Origin: Blakeslea trispora
Taxonomy: Eukaryota; Mucoromycota; Mucoromycetes; Mucorales; Choanephoraceae
Direction of reading: 5' to 3'
Length of the DNA stretch: 64,000 bases
Assembly: GCA_025331445.1 (NCBI GenBank)
Contig: JAIWNE010000003.1
Location: 620,001-684,000, forward strand
Position numbers and translations under genes: made by a program. A model generated the notes under the pieces. That model saw only the letters and a program-made list of their open reading frames with translations, ran no database searches and was not told the origin of the DNA. Below, piece by piece: positions 24,876 through 37,148 of this stretch (position 1 is its first letter; each line of letters starts with the position of its first letter).

Positions 24876-26813
24876 ATGAGCAATGAAGAAGACCAGGCTT
24901 CTAAAGAGACAGTTAGCAAAAGGCCTATTCTGGCCAAATATGCTACTTCAGCACATGGAGAGAAAAAGTTCCCTACTCTTAGTAGTCACTTTGATAAAAA
25001 CTTGACGATAGAAAAGGCCAAATTCGAAGGTTCCTCTAGCTCATCTACTCCTTTACCTCACCCACCTATCTCGAGTACTTCCACTCCTGCCATGTTACCA
25101 ACTACAACAGCAGTAACGACAACCACAACAGCAAACGAGTTGACTGGCCCATTGACCACTTCTGTCACACTACCTACTACAGCACCCATAGGAACAGCCA
25201 TCGCAGTACCAAGTCAAAGTACACCCTTACTGTCTAAGCCAAGTAACAGCGCATTGAATGCATCCACAAAGCCTAAAGTTGAAGTAAGTGTATTCTTTTT
25301 TTTTTTTATAGGACATTCATCTATTTGACATATGAAAAATTAAAGTTTTTTTTTTTTATCTTAAAATAAAAGGATCGTCGTGCTATGAATAAAAGAAAAA
25401 AGTTACCTCAAATGAGTGGTACAGCTACGCCTTCTGAAGTATTTCATCGAAACTTGGTAGATGCTGTCTCGAATGTAGAGGATTCAGATGAAAATGAACA
25501 ATATGTTTATCCGTATAGCGGCAACAATACGGACACAACTACAGGTTATCTTCCTAATGACCCAATCCATCGTACAGCTTCTTCCCTCTACAGACCTCAA
25601 TCAACGCGTTCATTTGCTCATACAATTGATCAACAAGATGGAGTGAATTCTCAACCATTGTCACAACAACAAGCGCATCAATTACTATTACAACAGCCAC
25701 ATCAGCCCTCTCGAAAGAAAAGCGGTTACTTTTTAGGTGACATTTTAAAGCCAATCCTTTTTAAGAGCAAGTCTTCTACTACTATCCGACCTAATGGCTA
25801 TCATAACATTACCCATACTAATACGAACAATGAGGAACAGCTGGCTAGACCCAAGCTTCGTAATTTTATCATGGACCACAGCACAGACAATTTTTGGTAT
25901 TCATCCTCCGACGGCAAGCACAGTCCACCTTTGAAACGACATCCAGGGGGAAGACGAAAGCTTTACTCGAGCTATGGTATTCATGATGGAGGATATACAA
26001 CAGACGACGAAGAAGCACAGAACTCGCTTACCCCTTTTCCTAGTCGACGAACCTCAACTCCTTCCCAAAGAAAAAAAGCCTCTTTATGGTAAGTTCTACT
26101 GTTGTTTTATTGTTTTTCTTTTTGTTAACAATCCAAGTCCTTTTTTTTTTATAATAATGAATGTAGTTCTCGACTTTTAAGACATTTGGCAATCATCTTG
26201 ATAACGATGTTAATTACATTGTTTTTATTTATGACTTATATAGCCAAGCCCCTTCAAAATTTGAATGTAGATATAAGCCGTGTTCTTTCTTCCGACAAGG
26301 AACTCATTTTCGATCTGCATATCAACGCTGTCAACCTCAACTTTTGGACAGTTCGTATCGCTGATGCAGACATGAGCGTGTTTGCCTTTAGTCAAGTAGT
26401 ACCTATGGTTTCCAAAAGAGGTATAGATCCTGCCGAATATCTAGGTGGTTTTTATCATTTTGATGAACCTCTTTCTTTTTCTTCTTCCTTTTATTCCCAA
26501 GAACCTGTTACAGCCATTAGCCAAATCCGAATTAAATCGCCCGGTGCAGATAGAAGCGGAAATGAAAGATGGTAAGATTAATTGAACTTTACTAAACACA
26601 CCATACTGACATATCCATAGGTCTCGTATGATTCGATATCCCTACGGCCTCGTGGTAAGAGGTGTACTAAAGTACAGGCCACTAGGTTTTTTGAGCCCAT
26701 ACCCTCAATCAATTGCTATCTGTGATGTTGTGAGAGTCGACCCAACCATAGGCAAAATATCAAAAGATCCTGATCAAGGTTTTTGTCTGAGTTATGGGGA
26801 AAACTCTAAATGA
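24876..26813 (+). CDS. VAC7: Vacuolar segregation protein Vac7 homologue
   Basis: Vac7 activates the Fab1 lipid kinase that makes PI(3,5)P2 on the vacuole. Four exons (24876-25283, 25373-26088, 26167-26571, 26621-26813) sum to 1722 nt, 573 residues. The first 370 residues are disordered: a Thr/Pro/Ser stretch, a DSDENEQYVYPYSG block, Gln-rich segment and Arg/Ser block. One membrane segment sits at about 380-400 (LAIILITMLITLFLFMTYIA). The C-terminal luminal domain (LNVDISRVLSSDKELIFDL through MSVFAFSQ) is the conserved Vac7 part, resembling an LEA2-like fold. Identification rests on this domain and the topology; the N-terminus is not conserved. Confidence 0.8.
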
Positions 26814-27539
26814 GCTACCAAAATTAGTTTCATAGCCCTTGTTTGATGCATACAGGCACACACACACACATATTCTTCAATTACTCTTCTATACACACAC
26901 ACACATACATACATACCTACGCATATGCATATACACATACACATATACACAGACGTGTAAACAATACACTACCTTAGTCTGATATAAATTATTTTACAAC
27001 CAGCAAGTATCATGTTGTTAAAAACAAAGTTTTATTTTCACAAGTTGGCTCGTGCATCTACATTACAAAGCTATACAATAAAGATATTAGCCTAAAGGTG
27101 CTAATCGATGGCTTCAGAATAAACTGTTACTTACAAACAATGGATGACCCATACCAGATTTTACCAACATCATGTAAACATCCAGGTGGCAATAAACAGT
27201 GTATTGCATTCAGAATATTTGTATAAACAAAAGTTCCTATGGTACTCAACCAGTGGCAAATGTCCCTCTCTCAGTGAGATAGCAAACAGAAAAGTCAAGA
27301 ACTAGCATGATTATAGTCTGGCTTGATTTCTCTAAATGATACTCAACCCGAAATGCCTAAAAAGATATTCTTTTTTCGTGGCGTTCAAGACCTTTCTCTC
27401 TTCAGAGTTTCAACTATTTCACTCGTTTTTCGTGAAACACCTGCTTTTTCCCCCAAAGATTTTTTTTTCTTTAGACCATGTGGTATTACAACATGAAAGT
27501 CTTTTTCTTGCTTCAAAATTTGTTCTTTTTTTATTAAAA
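26814..27539. other. Intergenic with CA microsatellite
   Basis: 726 bp between convergent VAC7 and YUH1. Imperfect CA/TACA/CATA repeats occupy about 26855-26955. No coding region beyond short chance frames. Confidence 0.6.
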
Positions 27540-28584
27540 CTAGCTTGTCTTTGAGAAAGCAATTGCACTATACTCTTTTTCTTCAGGATCACGTTCAATA
27601 AACTGCTTCATAATCTTGACAGCCGAGTCAACAAGCTGGGTGCATTTTCCATGATTAATGGGAAAAGAGCGACTTCCATCTAGCTCATACAAGTGTTGAT
27701 CTACTTCAACAAAGCAGATAAAATGAAGTCGTTGATCCTCAGATAGATCCGGTGTCTATAAAATGCAGCATAAGACGAGAACCTGTATGATTTTGCTTAT
27801 CTTCTTACCTTTGTTTGTCCTTCATGTGCACTACTGTAATGTATTTCGGCTAATTCCTCACAACCTTCCAAATACTCGGCACGCTCTTCAGGTGACATTG
27901 TCCTTGTATCTTCTAGAATTTTCTTGAAAATACCTGGCCCTAATGCGCATAATCAATGCCAATGTATCTTACACTCATTCATCTCTTGCTGCGCCTAATT
28001 CAATACCTGTTATCAAATGTTCATTGTTGGTAATGGAATGCAACAAGGCCATCATGCCACATGCATTTGAAATGGTTTGCTTGTAATAAATCAAGTTGGG
28101 ACTGATATTTTGTTCATGTATCTTTAGATGAGTTTCCTCTTTTTCCTTGAAAGCTTCATAAGTAGGAGTGACAGGAAAAAGAAAGATGATGGCTGCGCAA
28201 GGTTTCGGTATCATATTCAGTGCATCTTCTTCAATGCCTACAGACATAAGAAAAAGAGTTTTTTTTTATGGCAATCTTAAGATTGGATGCAACATATTCT
28301 TGAAAGAAACCTTACCTAGTACATCCACAAAACTCCAATGAGGGTCAATGCCATTTGAATGTATAATCTAAATTGTTTTTTCAGTGATAAAGAACAGCCT
28401 TTTTCTTCTTGTATTGCAACATCAAATACCTTGTTCCAAACCTACATTAATTTTTAATTTAGTAAAGAATTTTTCTATATAAAAAAAAAAAGAGAAAATT
28501 CAAGCTTACTTCAGGATTGGCTTCAAGTGGCAGCCATCGAATAGCTGGGTGGTTTTCTTCTGTTGATAAATCTTCTGCAGACAT
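27540..28584 (-). CDS. YUH1: Ubiquitin C-terminal hydrolase, UCH-L3/Yuh1 type
   Basis: Cysteine protease that removes small adducts from ubiquitin or Nedd8/Rub1. Six exons (28584-28510, 28441-28430, 28367-28316, 28237-28007, 27939-27809, 27755-27540) sum to 717 nt, 238 residues, standard for the family. The catalytic Cys is in QTISNACGMMALLHS. The His lies in LHFICFVEVDQHLYELDG, with the family Asp at LYELDG. Exon 2 is only 12 nt (VWNK), but it is in phase and gives the family sequence between LEANPE and IIHSNG. It lies 159 bp downstream of SIT4 in the same direction, so its promoter is compact. Confidence 0.92.
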
Positions 28585-28743
28585 TCTTTATGATTGAAAG
28601 AGAAAGAAAGAAAGAAAAAGATTACATGTATCAGGAGATAAAATATGTTTCATGCAAACACTTGGAAGTCTATGACGTAAAGGTCTAATTTACCCCGATT
28701 CCTCGAAATAAGAATTGCTTAAATTATCTTTATTTTTTAAATC

Positions 28744-30087
28744 TTATACAAAGTATTGCCCACCACCCATTCGTGATGATCCACCCATACCGTTACGGGC
28801 AGATAATGGTGCAAAACGATCTTGATCAGGAACTGCATCAAATATCTTAAACTTTGTGTCATTATCTGTTACTTCCATAATAGAGGCAACATTACCACAG
28901 CGATAACAATAGTTGGGAGCAGACCAAACAGTCACTAGTTCATCATTGGGGAACATGTATTTATATCCTTCTTGTACCAATTGATGTGCCCTTGCAATGA
29001 GTGATAACCCATTAATATGATTAAACTACAGAAACATCTCCAGGTTAACCATCTTATCTCTCCTTCTTTCACTCTATACTTTACCTCACTCGTCACCTTA
29101 CCACCAAATAACCAACCTGCACCTCTTGGACTAACGGCCCAAGTATCGATATCTTCGGGATCTGACCACATAAGGTCACAGAATGAGCCTTCATGAGGAA
29201 TTTCCTGTAATCGATGAATTGTACGCATTTGATCCAATGCCTTAATATCGGGTGATAAACCTCCATGAACACACAGGATAGATCCATCAATAATCTAGAG
29301 TACATCAAGTCAAAAAAAAACATAGACTGTATGAACTCACAAACACTTACTGCAGCCAATGTCAAGTAATCAAAAACTGAGCAACAATACTTCCACACAT
29401 TTGCATTACCATATTTTGTTTGACATTCGTCTAAAGAGATGAGTCAGTCACCTTATTCTATGCTAGTAACAGAACATACCATAGAAACCATAAACTTGAG
29501 TGATCTGTCTGCTTTCATGGTTACCTCGTAATAAAGTGATTTTATCAGGATATTTTGCTTTCAGGACCATTAGAAGTGTGAATGTCTCCAAACTGAAATA
29601 ACCTCGATCAACATAATCACCCTATTGAAGTCCTGTTTAGCTCTCCCATACTACACTTGTCCTTCTCTCTTCTTACCATAAAGATATAGTTTGTATCTTT
29701 CACATCACCACCCACATTGAATAATTCCAAAAGATCGTAAAATTGACCTGCGTAACTGTTACTCTTACTGTCATAACAACACTAGTTTTTTTTTTCTTCT
29801 TCTTTACTTGCCATGAATATCACCACATACAGTGACAGGTGATTGAACAGGCTGAATGTTGGACTCTTCTACCAATAATTCTTTTACCTAAGATCAATAA
29901 AAAAAAAACGGAGAATTTCAATAACCATCACTGTCTTCTCCCTGTACATGTACATGGCTTCTCTCTCTTTTCCTTTTTTTAATTGTATGTATTTTTTTTT
30001 TACCATTTCACATAGTTTCTTGATGTCTTGTTCAGGCAAATACTCACATTTGCGTATAGTTTCAAGCCACTCATCAGGATTGCCCAT
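28744..30087 (-). CDS. SIT4: PP6-type protein phosphatase catalytic subunit Sit4
   Basis: Ser/Thr phosphatase acting in G1/S, TOR and stress signalling with SAP regulatory subunits. The product begins [20 protein letters not shown], a PP6/Sit4-specific N-terminus. Metal and phosphate-binding motifs [22 protein letters not shown] and the [22 protein letters not shown] region are intact. Several short introns interrupt it; the first exon is 30087-30004 and the second starts at 29887. The length is about 310 residues. Oddly, the C-terminus ends QYFV rather than the near-universal -YFL, and a Gly/Met/Arg-rich stretch precedes it. It is divergent from the CLC gene 1.7 kb away. Confidence 0.94.
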
Positions 30088-31772
30088 CTTGTCTATGTAC
30101 AGCTAGGTATTAAAGTGCTTTTTTTATTTTTGAGGGAGAGAGAGAAGGAAGAAAAAAGAAGTATATGTATAAAAAAAAAGCACTGCGTGTAAGTCTATTT
30201 ACAAGCAATAATGACTGAATTAAATATTAATAATATACAAAAAAAAAAGAGAAAGAGAGAGAGAGAGACAGCTTAGACCCATTTTCGTCCAGTTAAAGTG
30301 TGTGTGTAACCATTAAATTGTACTGAAAGTCACTTGTTAAGACCAAGCAAATACTCTTTTTCAAGGCTATTAAATGAGAACAATAAGACCTTGTAAATCA
30401 GATGAATGACTATGCAAAAGCTGATAGCTAGTATGGATACGATAAAAAAACTTATTTGAGTTTATAGGTGACATGTTAGAGAAAGAGTAGCAAAAGCGTG
30501 GGAGACCCTTTCTATAGTTTGCTCAAAATTGACTTTTGTTATAAGGATTCATGTAAAACAAGACAGAGCTCAAAGGTCATATAAGCTCAAAATGAGTATA
30601 CACAAAGCTTTCTTTCTTTTTGTTTAGTGGGCCGGTAGAAAAGAGAGTATTAAGTAAGCGACGGAACAAGCTTTCCGGTTGTTGGGTAGCAACAGATTTC
30701 ATTAAAAAAAATTCACTCCTGGCCAGTTATCAAAATGACCCTTGAGTTTTAAAGTTTTGAAGCTTTCAAAAGAAAAAAAAAAATAGAGTTTATATCAAAG
30801 CTCATTTTAAGAAATAAAGGCCTGGGCCGATCAGTCTATTTATATGATTTTTTTTTTTTTGGAAATGCGATCGACATAGATCTTAAAGGTCCATCGGTTT
30901 TCAAATCAGATTTAGGCTGGATCAATCTACCATCGATTGGCTTTCTTGCTCTTATTCTTTCCTCATTTTCATTCTGATTTATGATTAACAAGAGCTTATA
31001 GATGTTAGTTGTTGATGAACAGGATTTCTTTGACTTGTTTAGTTCGTCTTAAAGCGTGATAAACAAACTCAAACGCACTCACTTTCACTCAATGCCAAAA
31101 TCCAAGTACAAGAAAAGAATTCTAGGCACAAGTCATTTAGATTTAGTGATAAGTTAGACCATATCAACAGAAGGAAATATACTAGTGTTTCACTCATCAT
31201 ACCTTATTTTCCTTTTATTCCTGGCATATTGAACTGTTTCTAAGAATGCTCAAGTATACAAAGCAAAGAAAGACGATGATTTTGGCACTAAATTCTATTG
31301 ATTTATATGCATACTGTAATATGGGTCATTCCTATGGAATTAAAAAAAGACCAAATCGACTATGCGTTTTGATTCCAAAGACAACGTAGCACACAATAAT
31401 TTGAGTTCTAATTTAAAACAGGAAAGTTGTTAAATACACCGATTTTTCTTTCAAGAAACTATCATTAAAGCCAGGGAGAGAAAAAGACAAACAATAGATT
31501 CCGTATTTGCCTAAAAGTAAGAAAAAGAAGTAGCTGTCTATTTTCTTTTATATTCTGACTTGTTAAAAAAAAAAGAAAAGAAAAAGGAGTTTATTTCTCA
31601 ACGTATGTCAAATGGTATGGATCAACCGTGTTACCATTCGCGCCAATAGGAGCTAAACTTGTTTTCAGGCAAACAAAATTTATTTTTTCTTAAAAAAAAA
31701 AAGGGCTCTGCTTAACCATCTATATTTCCCTTTATTTTTTCTCTTTTTCCATATAAATAGAGAAAAAGTATC
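30088..31772. other. 1.7 kb divergent promoter region, SIT4/CLC
   Basis: AT-rich with scattered poly-A/T and a short GA run near 30250-30268. TATAAATA at 31752-31759 is only about 14 bp before the CLC start codon, too close to be a standard TATA unless the leader is nearly absent. No gene found. Confidence 0.5.
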
Positions 31773-34700
31773 ATGAGTGGGCATGTACGCAATTCTTCGG
31801 TAGATATTGAAGAAGAATTAGCTCAGATTAGGAGATATGAAGACTTCACAACAACCGGTAACTATGGCAACCCTTTCCCAGATCTGCATAAATAACACTG
31901 TATACACCATTCTTAGACTGGGTAAAGGATGCAACCTTGGAGAGATACCGACAGTCGTCAGTTCAGAATCTCAATTCAAACGACAAGTCATGGCGTGCTT
32001 GGTGGCATTTGACTTTTGAGACGATGGAATCTTGGGTTGTTGTGCTGCTCGTAGGTAAAGTGTAACCCCTTTTGAACATTCCCTTCTCATCATGCTCATG
32101 TCTCTCTCTCTCTTTTCAGGAGCTACTATTGGCCTCATGTCAGCTTTAATCGCTATTATCACAGACTGGTTATCTGATATTAAGATTGGTTATTGCTCGA
32201 CAGCTTGGTGGCTCAATCAAAAGTTTTGTTGCTGGGAAATTGAGAATGATGGTAAATAGTAACAAGTCAAAAACAAGTTGATATTCCCAAACTCATACAG
32301 CTATGAAGAAAATGGCGACTGTGAGAATTGGACAACATGGAGTGAGTTTGTTCATTTAGGACCGGATGTTTATATTGTTCAGTGGATTTTTTATGTCATG
32401 TGGGCTGTAAGTAAGGATGAGAGGGAGAAAGAAGAAGTAATACGCTTTACTCAATATAGACTATACTATTAGACTTTATTTGCAACAACTTGTGCTTATT
32501 TGGTCAAATCACTTGCACCTTACGCAGCGGGATCTGGTATTTCTGAAATCAAGTGTATTATTGGTAAGAGGTTTCCTTTTGATTCTATCATTTACTTTCA
32601 ATCTCTTTTGATTAATAAAAACAATAACAACGGTCTCTTATCTATGTCTCTTTTTTCTTTATGTGTTCTCTCTTTCTTTTGATTTAGCTGGTTTTGTGAT
32701 GAAGGGCTTTTTAGGTGGCTGGACACTGGTGATGAAGAGCATTGGTTTGGTACACAAGAAAAAATAAAAGAGAGAGAGAAAGAAAATCAATGTTTAACAC
32801 GGTCTCGTTTAGACCATGGCTGTTGCATCCAATCTATCTATTGGTAAGGAAGGTCCCTCTGTACATATGGCATGCTGTGTAGGTAACGTAATTTCGCGTT
32901 GCTTCAGAAAGTTCAAAACAAGCAAAGGTAAGCTTTTTGATTCATGTTGGATGGAAGACAAAAAAAAACTCATCTGGATGCACCTATTTCATCCTTTAGC
33001 CGAAATGAGAGAAATCTTGACTGCCTCTAGTGCAGCTGGTGTTGCTGTTGCTTTTGGTTCGCCTATAGGAGGTGTCTTGTTTGCTTTGGAAGAAATGAGT
33101 TCGAATTTCCCTAACCGAACAATGTGGAAAAGTTTCTTTTGTGCTATGATAGCTACTATTGTACTTCAAGTAAGTGTTGTTTATGTTTTTTGGTTCTATA
33201 GATGATTGAAGTTTTGTGTTCTTTGTAGTTTATGAATCCCTTTAGAACAGGCAAACTAGTCATGTTTCAAGTAAGCTATGATCGTGAGTGGCATTTCTTT
33301 GAATATCTCTTTGTTAGTGTCATTGGCTTGTTTGGTGTAAGTATTGACTTGGCTTTTTTGGTACTTTATTCTTCTTTACTGACATGGATCTTTGTTCAAT
33401 CTAATAGGGCCTTTATGGAGCATTGGTCATCAAATACAACTTGATTGTTGCTCAGTTTAGAAAAAATGTTTTGAAGGACTATCCCATCATAGAAGCAGCC
33501 GTTTTGTCATTTGTTACAGCCTTCATTGCCTTTCCCAATGTATTCTTGCGCATTGACATGACTGAGATTATGGGTGTTTTGTTTAGAGAATGCGAAGGTT
33601 CAGGAACAGAGAACTATCATGGTCTTTGCGAGTAAGTCAAACAGCTATCTTCTTCCTTGACTAGGTGTACTTTTTTTCTTCTTCTTACAATTCAATAATA
33701 GAAAAAGCGAAAGTATACGTATGGTCGTCTTGCTTTTCATAGCCACAGCCTTGCGTTGTTTTGGTACAATTGTAACTTACGGTGCAAAAGTACCTTGTGG
33801 TATTTTTGTTCCTTCTATGGCTATCGGCGCTACCTTTGGTAGAATGATAGGTTTGCTTGTCAAGTTATGGCAGGAGTAAGTGTTGCTTATCATGCAATCT
33901 ATCAGTAGTGTTTCATTTCTAATCTTGTCTGGAAATTGTATAGATCAGATCCGGAATTCTTCTTGTTTGCATCCTGTAGACCTGACATGCCTGTAAGTAG
34001 AAAATGATAGAAGCAGAAATAGACATTAATCATTCAAGTAATTCAGTGTATCACCCCAGGAACATATGCTTTTCTTGGAGCAGCAGCAGCATTATGGCAA
34101 GTAAAAAGAGAGAAAAAAAAACTATATAAAATGATGAGCTAATTTTTATTTTTAGTGGTGTGATGAGAATTACTGTATCTGTAGTCGTCATTATGTTTGA
34201 ATTGACAGGTCAAATCACATATATTCTGCCGACAATGGTATGGATTCGAATTCAATAAGGACTACAAAAGGAAAACAGTCTATTGATTTTCTTAATCTTT
34301 TTTTTTCTAGATTGCGCTCATGATTACTCGTGCTGTTGGCGACTGGTTCGGATCTGGTGGTATAGCTGATCGTTATATTCGGTTGAATGGGTATCCAATC
34401 TTGGATAATGATGAGCAAGTATTCAATGTACCTGGTAAGTTCCTTTTACAATCTATTGGGTTGTCACAAAAAAAAAAAACTAATTGACTGTTTGCTGCTA
34501 TTGTTTCAGTTTCACATGTAATGCAAAGAGATATGACTGTAATGACTGCTGCTGGCATGTCATTCAAAGAAATTGGTAAATTAGTATATATGACTGCTGA
34601 ACATCTTTTTTTCAGGAAGAAAAAAAAAAGAAGCTAACAGACGTTCTTTTTTTATCTTGTAGAAAACATGCTTGAACATACCAACTTTCAAGGCTTTCCA

Positions 34701-35326
34701 GTTGTTGAAGATACTAAATCAATGATTCTAACTGGTTTTATTGGTCGCTCTGAACTACGTTATCTGATAGGTAAACAGTTAAAATCTAACCAGAAAAAAA
34801 AGCTAACAAATAAACAATAGAGAAAGCAAAGATCAACAAAAAGGCACATAGCGAGACTATCTGTCGATTCACAGCCAATGGAGATGAGCCTGAAATTATC
34901 ACAAGCATTGAATTTGACCAAGAAAATGATACCAATTCTGATCTCAGGGGATCCTCTGACGTTGTTGATTTTGGACCTTATATGGACCAAACGCCTATTA
35001 CAGTGCATCCAAAGCTTTATCTAGAGACAGTGATGGACATGTTTAAGAAACTGGGACCTCGAGTTGTCTTGTTAGAAGAAAGAGGGCGCTTAAAGGGATT
35101 AGTGACGGTGAAAGATGTATTGAAGTACACGGCACGTATTGAGAGCATCGACTCTCCTTCCCCTGCACATCATCCCAGAGAATGCGGAGGTATACTTGAC
35201 AAAATGTCTTCGTGGATAAACCAAAAGAGTAAAAAGAGACAGCAATCTTATACTCAGTTAAGGAACCGTAGTTCAACCGATGTCAGCCGATCAGAAGAAT
35301 CGCATGAGCTTGAACGTAGACTATAG
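31773..35326 (+). CDS. CLC-family chloride/proton exchanger with CBS pair
   Basis: CLC transporter of endosome/Golgi/vacuole type (Gef1, mammalian CLC-3 to -5 clade), roughly 800 residues in about 14 exons. Selectivity motifs: [10 protein letters not shown] (usual GSGIPE with S for P), GKEGPSVH with the gating Glu, and [28 protein letters not shown] retains the internal proton-pathway Glu found in exchangers but not in CLC channels, so Cl-/H+ antiport is inferred. Two CBS domains follow ([16 protein letters not shown]... and [19 protein letters not shown]...[11 protein letters not shown]). The intron at 34097-34155 has a GC donor (TATG/GCAAGT), needed to give the family sequence GAAAALCGVMRIT. 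The N-terminus begins [16 protein letters not shown]. Confidence 0.93.
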
Positions 35327-36169
35327 TAACAGGATCAATAAACTATGTATACTTTTATGATTATTGATTTTACAAGATCGAAATCTCTTGTAACGAAGCG
35401 TATATTGCTTTTTTTTTATGATATAATTACAGACGATAGCATTGCCCTTTTAAACAATAGAAGGATAGCATCCAATGTCTACCCTGCTTCTTGTAACAAT
35501 CTTCAGTTTGCTATTTTGTGTAATGATAAACAACTTTCAACACCATTGTTCAATATCAGAATGCAACCAGCTTCAATTAAGCTTGGGCTTCTTGCAACAA
35601 GTTAAGGATGTGCTCTATTGCTTATCGTAGAAAGCAAAGTGAGGCTTTTGAAGTTCATCTTTTAAGCTTAAATGACTTGTTGGACAAGTATCACTGTAAA
35701 TTAAAGAGGAGTTTGGCTGTCACAATCAAAAATACAGGAGAGTGAATGTCGGCATGAAATAGCATGGCATCTCTTAGTTTGTTTACTTCTCAACGCCCTC
35801 TAATTTACTGATCCTATCAGTTATCACATGTTTTCTGTTTACTGATGGGATAGATACAATAGAGATGCCAACCTATGATTGGATGACTGGTTTTTTTCAG
35901 TGTGCATTTGAAGTAAATAGAACGTAATGATCATTTTCTCCCTCTTTTTCTCTCTTTCTTTATCAAAGTCAAATCAACTACATCTTGAAACTTTGTCATC
36001 CAGACAACCTCAAAGGCAAGTAACAACATACTCTTCTTTAATAATGCTCTAATCTAACTTGCTTTGTCGTGCATAGCCTAAAAATCTGCAATCTACGCAA
36101 GTCTATTATTGCACCAAGAGCAAAAAAACGTTATCTACAAAAAAGAAGAAAATGCGCGTGCCTTTCCAT
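35327..36169. other. Intergenic, start of the gene-poor 35-42 kb zone
   Basis: CLC 3' region followed by AT-rich sequence. No supported gene. CT-rich tract near 35940-35962. Confidence 0.5.
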
Positions 36170-36273
36170 CTACAAAACTACAAAACTACAAAACTACAAA
36201 ACTACAAAACTACAAAACTACAAAACTACAAAACTACAAAACTACAAAACTACAAAACTACAAAACTACAAAA
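36170..36273. repeat. 8-bp minisatellite, 13 units of CTACAAAA
   Basis: Thirteen perfect CTACAAAA units followed by diverged units (CCACAAAT, CCACAAAT). Because 8 is not a multiple of 3, all three forward frames read an open LQNYKTTK-like peptide; this is not evidence of a gene. Confidence 0.95.
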
Positions 36274-36818
36274 CCACAAATCCACAAATGCTTTCAAACT
36301 CTCTACAAATCCTTTTTACTCGTTCTCTCTGCTCTCCCTCTGCTCTCTCTCTTCTTCTCTTGGTGCTTCTGCCTCTACTTCAAGCTTGATGGGGGGGTAA
36401 GGACAAAGACTGATGCTGCCTTTCCTGATCCTATATAAAGTGGCTTACGACCGGAATCTAGTCCATTTTCGCGAACGACCCTCGTTTTCTAGTATTGGGA
36501 CTGAAGTCGGAATGACTGAGGGCAATTACGCCGCCTGATCTGTTAACACTATGAGCGTGTCCTGTAGGGATCTGGGCAGAGGAAGCGGGTACAGACATAC
36601 TTGTACTATTCCTCGTTAGTTGACTGGTATGGGGTTTGCTAAGGATTTGGGATAGTGCGAACAGAACTGAGTCTTCTTTGGCTTATTCAAAAAAGTAAGT
36701 CAAGGAAGGCTTACCCTCTGCGTTCTTACTTTTTCTTGTCTTGCTTTGTTGTCGGAGGTGACTCTATTACTAAACAACTCAAGACTTGCCTTTACTGATG
36801 CCTTGCTGGGTCCCTGCT
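36274..36818. other. GC-richer block between minisatellites, TATA-like site
   Basis: From about 36395 to 36740 the sequence is visibly less AT-rich than its surroundings and lacks homopolymers. It contains CTATATAAAG at 36431-36440. It could be a solo LTR, an old promoter or a non-coding RNA region; no flanking short duplication was identified. Confidence 0.35.
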
Positions 36819-36910
36819 TCTGTCTCTATTTCTGTCTCTATTTCTGTCTCTATTTCTGTCTCTATTTCTGTCTCTATTTCTGCTTCCATCTCTGCTTCCA
36901 TCTCTGCTTC
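36819..36910. repeat. 12-bp minisatellite, TCTGTCTCTATT then TCTGCTTCCATC
   Basis: Five units of TCTGTCTCTATT (36819-36878) pass directly into units of TCTGCTTCCATC (36879-36902 plus a partial). It abuts the 14-bp array. Confidence 0.9.
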
Positions 36911-37148
36911 CAACTGTGCCTATCCAACTGTGCCTATCCAAATGTGCCTATCCAAATGTGCCTATCCAACTGTACCTATCCAACTGTACCTATCCAACTG
37001 TGCCTATCCAACTGTGCCTATCCAAATGTGCCTATCCAAATGTGCCTATCCAACTGTACCTATCCAACTGTACCTATCCAAATGTGCCTATCCAACTGTG
37101 CCTATCCAACTGTGCCTATCCAACTGTGCCTATCCAAATGTGCCTATC
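36911..37148. repeat. 14-bp minisatellite, 17 units, higher-order 84-bp order
   Basis: Seventeen units of CAAcTGTgCCTATC differing only at two positions: C (cTGTg), A (aTGTg), T (cTGTa). Unit order is CCAATT CCAATT ACCCA, so the first twelve units are two copies of an 84-bp hexamer. An 18th partial unit follows. All three forward frames are open through the array. Confidence 0.95.

Noticed and set aside
31752..31759. TATAAATA as CLC promoter
   Set aside because: Only about 14 bp from the start codon, too close for a normal TATA to initiation distance.
36069..36438. Three overlapping plus-strand frames reading LQNYKTTK repeats
   Set aside because: They are translations of the 8-bp minisatellite, open in every frame by period arithmetic; no conserved flanks.
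36170..37148. CRISPR-like array
   Set aside because: Contiguous tandem units without spacers, and eukaryotic genome.
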